DNA of 64,000 nt from Actinoplanes sandaracinus (GTDB taxonomy: Bacteria; Actinomycetota; Actinomycetes; Mycobacteriales; Micromonosporaceae): the NCBI RefSeq assembly GCF_030009775.1, contig NZ_JASCTH010000014.1:70343-134342 (forward strand). The letters are read 5' to 3'. Both the position numbers and the translations under genes were made by a program. Shown in pieces: positions 41,240 to 49,827 of the stretch. The notes beneath the pieces are model-generated. The model searched no databases. It was not told where the DNA came from and saw only the letters and a list, made by a program, of their open reading frames with translations. Numbering within the stretch: the stretch's first letter is position 1; the number at the start of each line of letters is the position of its first letter.

Positions 41240-42520
41240 CTAGGAGGCCTTAACCTCGCTTCCGGCCGCTAAACCCCGCGCGTCGGCGGCGACTCGTCGC
41301 CGGGCCAGCCGCCGGGTGCGCAGGATGCCCGCCACACCGACCGCCGCCACCAGGAACTGCACCGACATCGCGACCCGGAAATCATCGATGTGATAGTCGT
41401 TACCTCCGCCGGTGCGGGCGTCGAGAATCAGCCCGATCAGCTCGATCGTGACCAGCGCCGCCACGAACCCGCCGACGTTCACCAGGCCGGTCGCGGTGCC
41501 CAGCCGGCTGGGCGGATTGAAACTACGGGCGAAGTCGAACCCGATCATCGACCCCGGGCCGCCCAGGCCGAGCGCCACCACGAGCATCACCAGCAGCGGC
41601 AGCGGCGCGCGCCCGGGCCAGGCGAGGACCACCGCCCAGGTGATCATGATGATGGCCACGATGCCGAGCACCATCCGCGAGCGGCGCAGCGGGTGGCGCT
41701 GGGTGAGCAGGCCCAGTACCGGCCCGGCCGCCATGCCGGTCACCACGAACACGGTGAGCAGCACGCCCGCCGTGGTCCGGCTCAGGCCCTCACCGGCGAT
41801 CAGGAACGGCACGCCCCACATGAGCGCGAACACCGCACCGGTGAACGCCGTGGTGTAGTGCGCCCACAGGCCGAGCCGGGTGCCCGGATGCCGCCACGAC
41901 GTGCCCAGGTCGGCGCCGAGCTGCTGCCAGCTCATCGAACCGCCGCTGTTGACCCGCCGCTGCGGCGTGTCCCGCAGGGTGGCGAGCGCGACCAGCGCCA
42001 CGAGCACCCCGGTCGCGGCGGCGCCGAGGAACGCGGTGGTCCAGCCCGGACCGGCCAGCAGGGCGGCCATCGGCACGGCGGACAGCACCTGGCCGGTCTG
42101 CCCGATGATCCCGGTCAGCTGGGTCAGCACCGGCACCCGTTTCGCCGGGAACCAGTGCGGCACCAGCCGCAACACGCTGATGAACGTCATCGCGTCGCCC
42201 GCGCCGACCAGCACCCGGGCCACCATCGCACCGCTGAGCCCGTCGGTGAACGCCATCAGCGTCTGTCCGGCCGCCATCACGATCGCCCCGGACAGCACCA
42301 GGCGCAGTGACCCGAACCGGTCGAGCAGCAGGCCCACCGGAATCTGCAAACCGGCGTAGACCACGAGCTGCACCACGGCGAAGACGGCCAGGGCGCTCGC
42401 ACCGACACCGAAGCGCTCCTGGGCATCGAGCCCGGCCACGCCGAGTGAGCTGCGGTGCAGAACAGCGACGGTGTAGGCGGCTAGACCCGCGGCCCACACC
42501 GTCCAGGGACGCAGGGCCAT
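41240..42520 (-). CDS. MFS transporter
   Basis: A 426-residue major facilitator superfamily permease with about 12 predicted membrane helices. The N-terminal half carries HRSSLGVAGLDAQERFGVGA and the loop 2-3 motif region PVGLLLDRFGSLRLVL. The GLU/nitrate-type subfamily is suggested by GPGSMIGFDFARSFNPPSRL and GTATGLVNVGGFVAALVTIE, in which the NxGGF element recalls nitrate/nitrite porters and other anion symporters, but this is weak. It lies 34 bp upstream of the repeat-tailed membrane protein on the same strand. Substrate unknown; sugar-phosphate/organic-anion type is as likely as drug efflux. Confidence 0.92.
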   Translation of the reverse strand: MALRPWTVWAAGLAAYTVAVLHRSSLGVAGLDAQERFGVGASALAVFAVVQLVVYAGLQIPVGLLLDRFGSLRLVLSGAIVMAAGQTLMAFTDGLSGAMVARVLVGAGDAMTFISVLRLVPHWFPAKRVPVLTQLTGIIGQTGQVLSAVPMAALLAGPGWTTAFLGAAATGVLVALVALATLRDTPQRRVNSGGSMSWQQLGADLGTSWRHPGTRLGLWAHYTTAFTGAVFALMWGVPFLIAGEGLSRTTAGVLLTVFVVTGMAAGPVLGLLTQRHPLRRSRMVLGIVAIIMITWAVVLAWPGRAPLPLLVMLVVALGLGGPGSMIGFDFARSFNPPSRLGTATGLVNVGGFVAALVTIELIGLILDARTGGGNDYHIDDFRVAMSVQFLVAAVGVAGILRTRRLARRRVAADARGLAAGSEVKAS

Positions 42521-42637
42521 GGGACGCCTTCCAGCTGTCGCGGAACGTACCCCTCAACCCTTCTCCGCCACCGGTGCCACCTGCAACGTGCGTCTTCTCA
42601 CTGCCCGCCCGGCCGAGGAGGTCCGCCGCGGGCGCGA

Positions 42638-42687
42638 GCGGGCCGGTGACCGCACGGGCTGACTGCCCGAACCGGTCACCGGCCCGC
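42638..42687 (-). terminator. Perfect 15-bp hairpin downstream of the LPXTG gene
   Basis: GCGGGCCGGTGACCG (42638-42652) and CGGTCACCGGCCCGC (42673-42687) are exactly complementary around a 20-base loop. It lies about 47 bp past the leftward LPXTG gene's stop, so it is a likely terminator without a U run. Confidence 0.7.
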
Positions 42688-42699
42688 CTTGCTCTCACA

Positions 42700-42751
42700 C
42701 CTTGCGGTCACGCCTTGCGGTCACGCCTTGCGGTCACGCCTCGGTGTCACG
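42700..42751. repeat. 13-bp tandem repeat at the 3' end of the LPXTG gene
   Basis: CCTTGCGGTCACG repeats at 42700, 42713 and 42726, with a diverged fourth unit at 42739 that lies inside the coding sequence. The leftward stop codon (TGA, TCA on the plus strand) is inside unit three and is therefore repeated in the others. Confidence 0.85.
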
Positions 42752-43369
42752 GCGGCGCCGGGTGCGGGTCAGCCACAGCAACGCGATGCCGAGGAGCGTG
42801 GCGCCCACACCGGTCGCGCCGGCGACCATCAGCGGGGTGCCGGAGGGGCCGGTCGTCGGCAGGGTCTCGTCGTCGCCGTCATCGCCGTTGTCGTCGTCTC
42901 CGCCGCCACCGCCGTTGCCGCCGTCGTCGTCGCCCTCGTCCTCGTCCTCTTCCACGACGACCTCAACCAAGGCGGTGACCGTCTTGCCCGAGGTGAGCCC
43001 GGTCGCCACGAGCGTTGCGGTGCCCGCCTCGGCGAGCGGCACCTCGATGCTGAAGTTGCCGTTGGCGTCCGCCTTGGTAGTGATCTTCGCGAGTGCCGCG
43101 ACCTCGAAAGCGGCGAGGACGAACCCTCCGCTCGGCCGGTATGCCGCGGTCGAGTCGGAGCCGTCGTACCCGATGTCGATCGAGATGACCTCGAACGGCT
43201 GGAAGCCGGTGCCGGAGAAGGTGACCGTGCCGCCGGGCTCCACGGTGCCGTCCGAGATGACGGCGGGCGGTGGATCAGCCGGGTAGGGCACGGCGTGAGC
43301 GGCTGCCGGCGCCATGACCACTGCCGCGAACAAGCTGACCAGCAGGCTCACCACTCGGTGACAACGCAC
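42734..43369 (-). CDS. LPXTG-anchored surface protein
   Basis: A 211-residue secreted protein. A signal peptide (VVSLLVSLFAAVVMAPAAAH) is followed by an Ig/IPT-like beta domain (GTVEPGGTVTFSGTGFQPFE; ITTKADANGNFSIEVPLAEA), an acidic Gly/Asp linker (about residues 140-165), and a sortase signal LPTTGPSG, hydrophobic helix and RTRRRR tail. It is thus expected to be covalently attached to peptidoglycan. The GTG start follows GGGGGA by five bases. It lies next to the DUF4012 gene and the polysaccharide locus, so it may be part of the cell-surface programme. No sortase gene is present in the window. Confidence 0.9.
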   Translation of the reverse strand: MRCHRVVSLLVSLFAAVVMAPAAAHAVPYPADPPPAVISDGTVEPGGTVTFSGTGFQPFEVISIDIGYDGSDSTAAYRPSGGFVLAAFEVAALAKITTKADANGNFSIEVPLAEAGTATLVATGLTSGKTVTALVEVVVEEDEDEGDDDGGNGGGGGDDDNGDDGDDETLPTTGPSGTPLMVAGATGVGATLLGIALLWLTRTRRRRDTEA

Positions 43370-43431
43370 AGGGGTCCCCCGAAAATCGTGCGATTCGGCT
43401 TTTTGAGGATTTTTCCTCTCTGATGAGCAAT

Positions 43432-45270
43432 CTAGCGGCTGGCCGGGCAGCGGTCTCCGGATTCGGTCAACTGGGTCCAGGGCGCGATGCCGGGAGTCAA
43501 CCAGAGTCTCGGGGTCACCTTTCCGGCGTAACCGCCCGCGGGCACCCCGGTGAGCATCGTGGCCCGCAGGGTTCGCGTCTTGCCGGGCGGCACGTCGACC
43601 GTCACGATGCCGACCGCTCGCCGGCGGTCCCGGCCGGAGCCGAACGCCTGGGCAGCCCCGTCGAGCCGCATCGAGACCAGTGCTCCGCCGGTCGAGGTGT
43701 AGACCGACACGTTCGTACGGGTGGTGTACGGATCGCCGGCCAGGCCCAGTCCGAGGACGTACGCCGGCAGGCCCTTCGCCGGCGCGGTCGACCCCAGCGT
43801 CACGGTGAGAGTGAGCTCGCGGCGGCCGTCGGACCGGCAGGTGGGCGTGACGGCCAGCTCGGCGCGGTGGGTCAGGTAGTAGCCGAGCTTCGCCCCACTG
43901 CCGTCGTTGAGGAACACCCCCACCGTCGGCCGGTCGCCGTCGCTGGCCGGCAACACCCCGGCGAGGGTGCTGTTCTCCAGCAGCCGGTTCTCCTCCGGGC
44001 GCGTGCTCCACACCAGCAGCCGGCGTTCAGCCGCCGCCTGGGCCAGCACCGACTTGAGCGCCGCCGGATCGAGTGGCCGGCGCAACAGCGCCCGGAAGGT
44101 CGCCCGGGCCGCGGCCGCGAAATAGGCGTCCTGCTCCACCGGCGAGATGCCGTCGGCGTAGATCCGCGACAGCAGGAGGGGCACCGCGCTGTCGGCGGTC
44201 AGCGGCCGGCCGCCCGCCACGGGCACCGGGCCGAGCGCCCGGAGGAGGTAGGACAGGGCGACCGGGTCGGTGGCGAACACCCCGTCGACGGTCTGGCCGG
44301 TGCGGCGCCGGTACATCTCCCGGGCGAGTCGCGCGGTGGTGGGAAAGTGCGGGGTCAGGTTGATGTCCGCGGGGAAGGTGGCCAGCTTGTCGGTGTAGAG
44401 CTGCCGGTCGGACGGCGTCAGCGGCAGGACGGGTCGCGGGAACGGCTGGAGACCGGTCGCCGTGCCCTGGTCGGCGATGTCGATCCGGCCCCGGTCGGCC
44501 TCGAGGACGACGAAAGCGCCCGGCATGCCGCCGGTGGCGCGCACTTCCGCGAGATTCTGGAACAGCACCAGATAGGTACGCGACCCACCGTCCCCGAGCA
44601 TCGCCGGCAGCAGGGTGGCCGCCCGCGCCGCGGCGGTGATCATGCCGGACGCGCTGCCCATCTCGGCTCGCAAGCGCAGGACGGCCTCACGCACCGGGTC
44701 CGTCAAGCCGGTGTCCGCGATCGCGTCGACCGCCTGCCGCGCCCGCTGGAAGGCTCGGCCGGCCCGAGCGAGCTCCGGCGCGGCCCGTTTCATCGGCTCC
44801 AGGTTCAAACGCCCCCGGCCGGGCCCGAGCACTTCGCCGGCCAGCAGGCTCGCCGTGCTGACCAGTTGCGGCAGGCCGTCGTGGGCCAGCGCGTCCAAGG
44901 TGGTGGTGACGGCCCGGACTGCGATCAGGTCGTCGCCCGCGACCGGCAGGCGGCCGCCGAGGCGCCAGGCGAGCCCGTCCACGCCGGCCCGGGCGGCTCT
45001 GGTCTCCTCCTGCAACCGGCCGAGAGTGCCGCCCGCCGCCGGGTCGGCGGTCTGCAGTTGCTGCTGCAGCCGCTGGATCAGGCCGGCGGCCGCCCGCAGG
45101 TGGTCATGGGTGTCCCGGACCCGGAGGGCGGACCAGGTGGTGACGGCCGATCCGGTGACCACGACCGCCAGGAGGCCGGCGACCAGGGGAAGCCGTCGAG
45201 AGCGGCGCCCGGTGGCTCGCGGGCCGCGTTCCGGCTCAACGGCGTCCGTCGGTGCGCTCGTCGTGTCCAC
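43432..45270 (-). CDS. DUF4012-family membrane protein
   Basis: A protein of about 612 residues of the DUF4012 family. After a short basic N-terminus (GRRSRRLPLVAGLLAVVVTG) one membrane helix anchors a large extracellular part, with coiled-coil-prone helices (LIQRLQQQLQTADPAAG) and the conserved core YLVLFQNLAEVRATGGMPGA and DGVFATDPVALSYLLRALGP. The start is uncertain: GTG at 45270 has an AGGTGG site eight bases upstream, while an in-frame ATG at 45309 has none. The family is common beside exopolysaccharide genes in actinobacteria and clostridia but its role is unknown; it may assist export or attachment. It is divergent from capE across about 100 bp. Confidence 0.9.
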   Translation of the reverse strand: MDTTSAPTDAVEPERGPRATGRRSRRLPLVAGLLAVVVTGSAVTTWSALRVRDTHDHLRAAAGLIQRLQQQLQTADPAAGGTLGRLQEETRAARAGVDGLAWRLGGRLPVAGDDLIAVRAVTTTLDALAHDGLPQLVSTASLLAGEVLGPGRGRLNLEPMKRAAPELARAGRAFQRARQAVDAIADTGLTDPVREAVLRLRAEMGSASGMITAAARAATLLPAMLGDGGSRTYLVLFQNLAEVRATGGMPGAFVVLEADRGRIDIADQGTATGLQPFPRPVLPLTPSDRQLYTDKLATFPADINLTPHFPTTARLAREMYRRRTGQTVDGVFATDPVALSYLLRALGPVPVAGGRPLTADSAVPLLLSRIYADGISPVEQDAYFAAAARATFRALLRRPLDPAALKSVLAQAAAERRLLVWSTRPEENRLLENSTLAGVLPASDGDRPTVGVFLNDGSGAKLGYYLTHRAELAVTPTCRSDGRRELTLTVTLGSTAPAKGLPAYVLGLGLAGDPYTTRTNVSVYTSTGGALVSMRLDGAAQAFGSGRDRRRAVGIVTVDVPPGKTRTLRATMLTGVPAGGYAGKVTPRLWLTPGIAPWTQLTESGDRCPASR

Positions 45271-45320
45271 GGCATCCACCACCTGACAAATCGAAAATAG
45301 GCCCTTCATGGCATTTAAGT

Positions 45321-45333
45321 ACGCATAATGCGT
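45321..45333. promoter_or_regulatory. Palindrome in the promoter region of the polysaccharide locus
   Basis: ACGCATAATGCGT is a perfect palindrome of two 6-bp arms around one base. It lies in the divergent gap between the DUF4012 gene and capE, just 5' of a TTGACG hexamer (45333-45338). Probable regulator site for both directions; regulator unknown. Confidence 0.4.
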
Positions 45334-45366
45334 TGACGGCCCTTTTTCCGCAAATGAGGAGATGCC

Positions 45367-46401
45367 ATGCTGGTCGCGCTCTCTGGCCGCCGGTTCGCCA
45401 TCACCGGCGGTACCGGCTCGTTCGGGCATGCCATGGTCACTCACCTGCTCCGCTCCGGGGCCGCGGAAGTACGCGTGCTCAGCCGGGACGAGGCCAAGCA
45501 GGACCAGATGCGCGGCCGCCTGCGCGACGACCGCGTCCGGTACCACATCGGCGACGTCCGCGATCTCGGCACGGTGGCGCAGGTGACCCGCAACGTCGAC
45601 TTCGTCTTCCACGCCGCGGCCCTCAAGCAGGTGCCCTCGTGCGAGTTCTTTCCCCTCGAAGCGATGCGGACCAACGTGCTGGGCAGCGCGAACGTCGTCG
45701 AAGCCTGTGACCGCAACGAGGTCGGCTCACTGGTGCTGCTCAGCACCGACAAGGCGGTCCACCCGGTCAATGCGATGGGCATGACCAAGGCGCTGATGGA
45801 GAAGGTCGCGCAGGCCCACGTCCGGACCCGGCCGGACTCCGCCACCACGGTCTCCTGCGTGCGATACGGCAACGTCATGTACTCCCGCGGTTCGGTCATC
45901 CCGCTCTTCGTCGACCAGATCCGCCGGAACCAGCCGCTGACCGTGACGGACCCGGGGATGACCCGCTTCCTGATGTCGCTGGCCGACTCCGTGGACCTCG
46001 TCGAACGGGCGTTCACCCGTGCCACCCCGGGCGACATCTACATCCGCAAGGCGAGCGCCTGCACCATCGGCGACCTGGCCAACGCCATCGGCAACCTGTT
46101 CGGCGTCACTCCCAAACTCGAGATCCTCGGCATCCGGCACAGCGAGAAGACCCACGAGACCCTGGCCAGCCGCGAGGAGCTACGGCACGCGGAGGATCTC
46201 GGCGACTTCTACCGGGTGCCGCTGGACACCCGTGACCTCAACTACGCCCCTTACGAGAAGGAGGGCGTGCCGGGCACCGATCCGCTGTTCGACTTCAACT
46301 CGGCGAACGCGCCCCGCCTCGACGTGCCGGAGATCGAGGCTCTCCTGCGGACGCTTCCCGAGATCCGTGCCGAGCTCGGCACGGCGATGGCGGCGGCATG
46401 A
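45367..46401 (+). CDS. capE: UDP-GlcNAc 4,6-dehydratase/5-epimerase (CapE/FnlA/WbjB type)
   Basis: A 344-residue extended SDR enzyme catalysing the first step of UDP-N-acetyl-L-fucosamine synthesis: inverting 4,6-dehydration of UDP-GlcNAc with epimerisation. NAD(P) site ITGGTGSFGHAMV (residues 12-24). The active site is LLSTDKAVHPVNAMGMTKAL, with Met replacing the usual catalytic Tyr (MGMTK), as is typical of this dehydratase subfamily. RYGNVMYSRGSVIPLFVDQI and TDPGMTRFLMSLADSVDLV are diagnostic of CapE/FnlA/WbjB. GAGGAGA precedes the ATG. The next gene encodes CapF and overlaps the stop (ATGA). Confidence 0.95.
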   Translation: MLVALSGRRFAITGGTGSFGHAMVTHLLRSGAAEVRVLSRDEAKQDQMRGRLRDDRVRYHIGDVRDLGTVAQVTRNVDFVFHAAALKQVPSCEFFPLEAMRTNVLGSANVVEACDRNEVGSLVLLSTDKAVHPVNAMGMTKALMEKVAQAHVRTRPDSATTVSCVRYGNVMYSRGSVIPLFVDQIRRNQPLTVTDPGMTRFLMSLADSVDLVERAFTRATPGDIYIRKASACTIGDLANAIGNLFGVTPKLEILGIRHSEKTHETLASREELRHAEDLGDFYRVPLDTRDLNYAPYEKEGVPGTDPLFDFNSANAPRLDVPEIEALLRTLPEIRAELGTAMAAA

Positions 46402-47489
46402 CGGCCGGCCCCCTGGTGATGACCGGAACGACCGGCTTCCTCGGCTGGCACGTCCGGGTCCTCGCCCGAGCGCTCGGCCTCGGCGACCCGGTGCCGGTCA
46501 CCCGGTCCGGCCTCGCCGACACCGAGAAGCTCGCCGGACTGCTCAGCGGCGCCGACCGGGTGCTGCACGTGGCCGGCGTCAACCGGGGCGAGGCCGACAT
46601 CGGCAACCGGCGGCCGGCCGAACTGCTCGCCGCGGCGCTGCGCCGATGCGCCACGCCGCCGAAGAAGGTGGTGTTCGCGAACTCGGTCCAGGCCGGCAAC
46701 GGCACCGAATACGGCACCGGGAAGGCCGTGGCGGCCGCGACGCTGGCCGAGGCCACCCGCTGGTCCGGCTCCGACTTCCAGGACGTACGGCTGCCGAACC
46801 TGTTCGGCGAACACGGGCGGCCGCACTACAACTCGGTCGTCGCCACGTTCTGCCGGCAGCTCGCCGACGGCGGCACACCGCAGGTGCACCAGGACCGCGA
46901 ACTCGATCTGCTGCACGCCACCGACGCCGCGGCGCTGCTGCTCGGGGTGGACCTGCCCGGCGCGGGACGGGTCCGCTGCGGCGTCGGCGAACTACGCGAC
47001 CGGCTGCAGCGGATCGCCCGCTGCTACGCCCGCGGCGAGATTCCCGAGCTGACCGGCCGGTTCGACGTGCGCCTGTTCAACACCTACCGGTCGCATCACT
47101 TCCCGGCCGGTACGCCCTGCCGGCTGCCCCGGCACAGCGACGTCCGCGGTGACCTGATCGAGGCGGTCAAGGTGCACGGCGGAGGAGGGCAGACGTTCGT
47201 CTCGACCTCACGGCCCGGAGTCACCCGTGGCAGGCATTTCCATCTCGCCAAGGTGGAACGCTTCCTGGTGCTGCGCGGCGAGGCCGAGATCCGGGTACGC
47301 CGGTTGCTGCACGACGAGGTGACGACCTTCCGGGTGGCCGGTGACCGCCCGGCGTTCGTCGACATGCCGTCGATGTGGGCGCACGACATCACCAACGTCG
47401 GGGACGGGGAGCTGCTCACCCTCTTCTGGTCCAACGAGGTGTTCGACCCTGGCCTGCCGGACACGTACCCGGAACAGGTGTCGCCGTGA
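46398..47489 (+). CDS. capF: CapF-like bifunctional reductase/epimerase (SDR plus cupin)
   Basis: A 363-residue protein that performs the second step of UDP-L-FucNAc synthesis: C-3 epimerisation by a C-terminal cupin and C-4 reduction by the N-terminal SDR. The SDR part shows MTGTTGFLGWHVRVLARALG and FANSVQAGNGTEYGTGKAVA; the Tyr-Lys pair fits YGTGK. RLPNLFGEHGRPHYNSVVAT is characteristic of CapF. The cupin part has FVSTSRPGVTRGRHFHLAKV with the metal-binding His pair (about residue 278) and MPSMWAHDITNVGDGELL. It overlaps its neighbours by four bases on both sides, forming a tight operon. Confidence 0.94.
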   Translation: MTAGPLVMTGTTGFLGWHVRVLARALGLGDPVPVTRSGLADTEKLAGLLSGADRVLHVAGVNRGEADIGNRRPAELLAAALRRCATPPKKVVFANSVQAGNGTEYGTGKAVAAATLAEATRWSGSDFQDVRLPNLFGEHGRPHYNSVVATFCRQLADGGTPQVHQDRELDLLHATDAAALLLGVDLPGAGRVRCGVGELRDRLQRIARCYARGEIPELTGRFDVRLFNTYRSHHFPAGTPCRLPRHSDVRGDLIEAVKVHGGGGQTFVSTSRPGVTRGRHFHLAKVERFLVLRGEAEIRVRRLLHDEVTTFRVAGDRPAFVDMPSMWAHDITNVGDGELLTLFWSNEVFDPGLPDTYPEQVSP

Positions 47490-48709
47490 GGATCGGCGTG
47501 GTCAGTCAGTGGTATCCGCCGGAACCAGCACACATCCCGGAGAACCTGGCCCGCGGACTGGTGGCGCGCGGCCATCGGGTTCGCGTCCTGACCGGCTTCC
47601 CGAACTACCCCACCGGAACGCTCTATCCCGGTTACCGGCAGCGCTGGGCCGACACGTCGGTGATCGACGGGGTCACCGTGCGGCGGGTGCCGGAGTATCC
47701 GAGCCACGACCGGTCCGGGATCCGGCGGGCGGCCAGCTACCTGTCGTTCGCGGCCACCAGCTCCGCCGCCGCGGCCGGCTACCTGCGCGGCGCCGACGTC
47801 CTCTACGTCTACCTCACGCCGGCCACCGTCTTCGCCGCTCCGGCGTTGCTGCGCGCGTTGCGGGGGACGCCGGTCGTCGTACACATGCAGGACATCTGGC
47901 CGGAGTCGGTCGTCTGCTCGTCGATGGTTCCGGCCGGCGCCGCCGGCCGGCTGATCGGCGCCGCGCTGCACGCGGCGATGCGCCGGGTGTACCGGCTGGC
48001 CACGTCGATCGCCGTCATCGCGCCGGCGATGCGGGACATCGTGGTGGCGCGCGGGGCCGATCCGGCCCGGGTACGGGTCGTGCTGAACTGGGCCGACGAG
48101 TCGCTGTTCCGTCCGATCGAGGCGACCCCGACGGCCCGTGAGCGGATCGGGCGCCGTCGGCGCTGCACCATCATGTACGCCGGCACGATAGGACCGTTCC
48201 AGAACATCGAGGACTCCGTCCGTGCGGCCGCCGCCGTGCACGACCACGTCGACCTGGTCCTCGCCGGGTCCGGCATCGGTGAGGCCGCGGCCCGTGATCT
48301 GAGCACCGACCTCGGCACGGACAATGTCCGGTTCCTCGGCCGCCTGCCGATGGCCGACATGGCGGCCCTGTACGCCGCCGCCGACTTCCAGCTGGTCACG
48401 CTCAAGGACCTGCCGGTCTTCCGGGGCATCATCCCGTCGAAGCTGGCGGCCGCGCTGTCATGCGGCTCGCCGGTCGTCGCCTCGGTGGCGGGTGACTGCG
48501 CCGCACTCGTCGAAAGGCATGACATCGGGCTGGCCTGCCCGCCCGGGGACTGGCGATCATTGGCCGATCGCTTCCACCGCGCGGCCACGCTGCCGGCGGG
48601 CGAACGCGCCGCGATGGGCCGCCGGGCGCTGGACTGCTACCGCACGCGCATGTCCCAGCAGGCCGGGATCGGCCTGCTGGAGGACATGCTCCGAGAGGCG
48701 GCCCGGTGA
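47486..48709 (+). CDS. GT4 glycosyltransferase, probable L-fucosaminyltransferase (WbuB-like)
   Basis: A 407-residue GT4 glycosyltransferase. The N-terminus MRIGVVSQWYPPEPAHIPEN is typical of the WbuB-type group that transfers FucNAc. Other marks are VVHMQDIWPESVVCSSMVPA in the acceptor lobe and IIPSKLAAALSCGSPVVASV in the donor lobe. The GTG start overlaps the CapF stop. It sits between capF and the epimerase gene, the same neighbourhood as wbuB in enterobacterial O-antigen clusters, so it probably adds L-FucNAc to the lipid-linked repeat unit. Specificity is inferred from context. Confidence 0.92.
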   Translation: MRIGVVSQWYPPEPAHIPENLARGLVARGHRVRVLTGFPNYPTGTLYPGYRQRWADTSVIDGVTVRRVPEYPSHDRSGIRRAASYLSFAATSSAAAAGYLRGADVLYVYLTPATVFAAPALLRALRGTPVVVHMQDIWPESVVCSSMVPAGAAGRLIGAALHAAMRRVYRLATSIAVIAPAMRDIVVARGADPARVRVVLNWADESLFRPIEATPTARERIGRRRRCTIMYAGTIGPFQNIEDSVRAAAAVHDHVDLVLAGSGIGEAAARDLSTDLGTDNVRFLGRLPMADMAALYAAADFQLVTLKDLPVFRGIIPSKLAAALSCGSPVVASVAGDCAALVERHDIGLACPPGDWRSLADRFHRAATLPAGERAAMGRRALDCYRTRMSQQAGIGLLEDMLREAAR

Positions 48710-49827
48710 GAGTGATGACGGTGGTGGGCACCCGACCGGAGATCATCCGGTTGTCCCGGGTGATCGTGCGCCTGAGCCGCGCCGTCGACCACGTGCTCGT
48801 GCACACCGGCCAGAACTGGGACCCCGCGCTGCGCGACGTCTTCTTCGATGAGCTGGGCCTGCCCGAACCCGACCGCAACCTGGCCGTGGACCCCACCTCT
48901 CTCGGCACCGTCCTGGCCGGCGTGCTGACCGGCGTGGAGGCCGCCATCCGCGAGGTGCGGCCGGACGCTCTGCTGGTGCTCGGCGACACCAACAGCTGCA
49001 TCGCCGCGCTGATCGCCCGGCGCATGGGGGTGCCCGTCTACCACATGGAGGCCGGCAACCGCTGCTTCGATCTCAACGTGCCCGAGGAGACCAACCGGCG
49101 CCTGGTCGACCACGTCAGCGACTTCAACCTGGTCTACACCGAGCACGCCCGCCGCAACCTGCTGGCGGAGGGACTGCATCCACGCCGGATCATGCACACC
49201 GGCTCACCGATGCGGGAGGTCCTGGAGCACTACCGGGAGGTGATCGAGTCCAGCGACGTCCTGCACCGGACGGGGCTGTCCTCCGGGTCCTACTTCCTGG
49301 TCAGCGCCCACCGGGAGGAGAACGTGGACGACCCCGGGCGTCTGCGCCGCCTGCTCGAATGTCTGCGGACGGTCCACCGCGAATGGCGGCTGCCGGTGCT
49401 GGTGTCGACTCATCCCCGGACCCGGGACCGGTTGGAACGAGCCGAGGTCGGATCCCTCGACGGCATCACCTTCCATCCGCCGTTCGGCTTCTTCGACTAC
49501 GTCCACCTGCAGACGCACGCCCGGTGCACGCTGTCGGACAGCGGCACCATCAGTGAGGAGTCGGCGATCCTCGGCTTCCCGGCGGTGTGCCTGCGCGAGT
49601 CGATCGAACGCCCGGAGGCCCTCGACACCGGCGCCATCCTGTTGACCGGTCTGGAGGCCGACGGCATCCGGGCGGCGGTCGAGACGGCCACCGGGCGGCG
49701 GGCCGCCTGTCCGGCCGACTACACGATCGCCGACACCTCGGCGCGGGTCACCGCGTTCATCCTCTCCACGGTCCGGCAGCACCGCGCCTGGGCCGGCATC
49801 CGGGTGCCGGAGCGGGACGAGCGATGA
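48706..49827 (+). CDS. capG: Non-hydrolysing UDP-sugar 2-epimerase (CapG/FnlC/WbjD type)
   Basis: A 373-residue WecB-like 2-epimerase, the last step to UDP-L-FucNAc. It has VVGTRPEIIRLSRVIVRL at the N-terminus, LVLGDTNSCIAALIARRMGV, YHMEAGNRCFDLNVPEETNR with the catalytic acids, and LVSAHREENVDDPGRLRRLL. The GNRCFDLNVPEE variant (rather than GLRSFDRRMPEE) separates the FnlC/CapG branch from ordinary WecB. CTLSDSGTISEESAILGFP is the UDP-binding region. The GTG overlaps the preceding stop. It could be annotated wecB on family grounds, but co-location with CapE and CapF favours CapG. Confidence 0.94.
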   Translation: MRVMTVVGTRPEIIRLSRVIVRLSRAVDHVLVHTGQNWDPALRDVFFDELGLPEPDRNLAVDPTSLGTVLAGVLTGVEAAIREVRPDALLVLGDTNSCIAALIARRMGVPVYHMEAGNRCFDLNVPEETNRRLVDHVSDFNLVYTEHARRNLLAEGLHPRRIMHTGSPMREVLEHYREVIESSDVLHRTGLSSGSYFLVSAHREENVDDPGRLRRLLECLRTVHREWRLPVLVSTHPRTRDRLERAEVGSLDGITFHPPFGFFDYVHLQTHARCTLSDSGTISEESAILGFPAVCLRESIERPEALDTGAILLTGLEADGIRAAVETATGRRAACPADYTIADTSARVTAFILSTVRQHRAWAGIRVPERDER

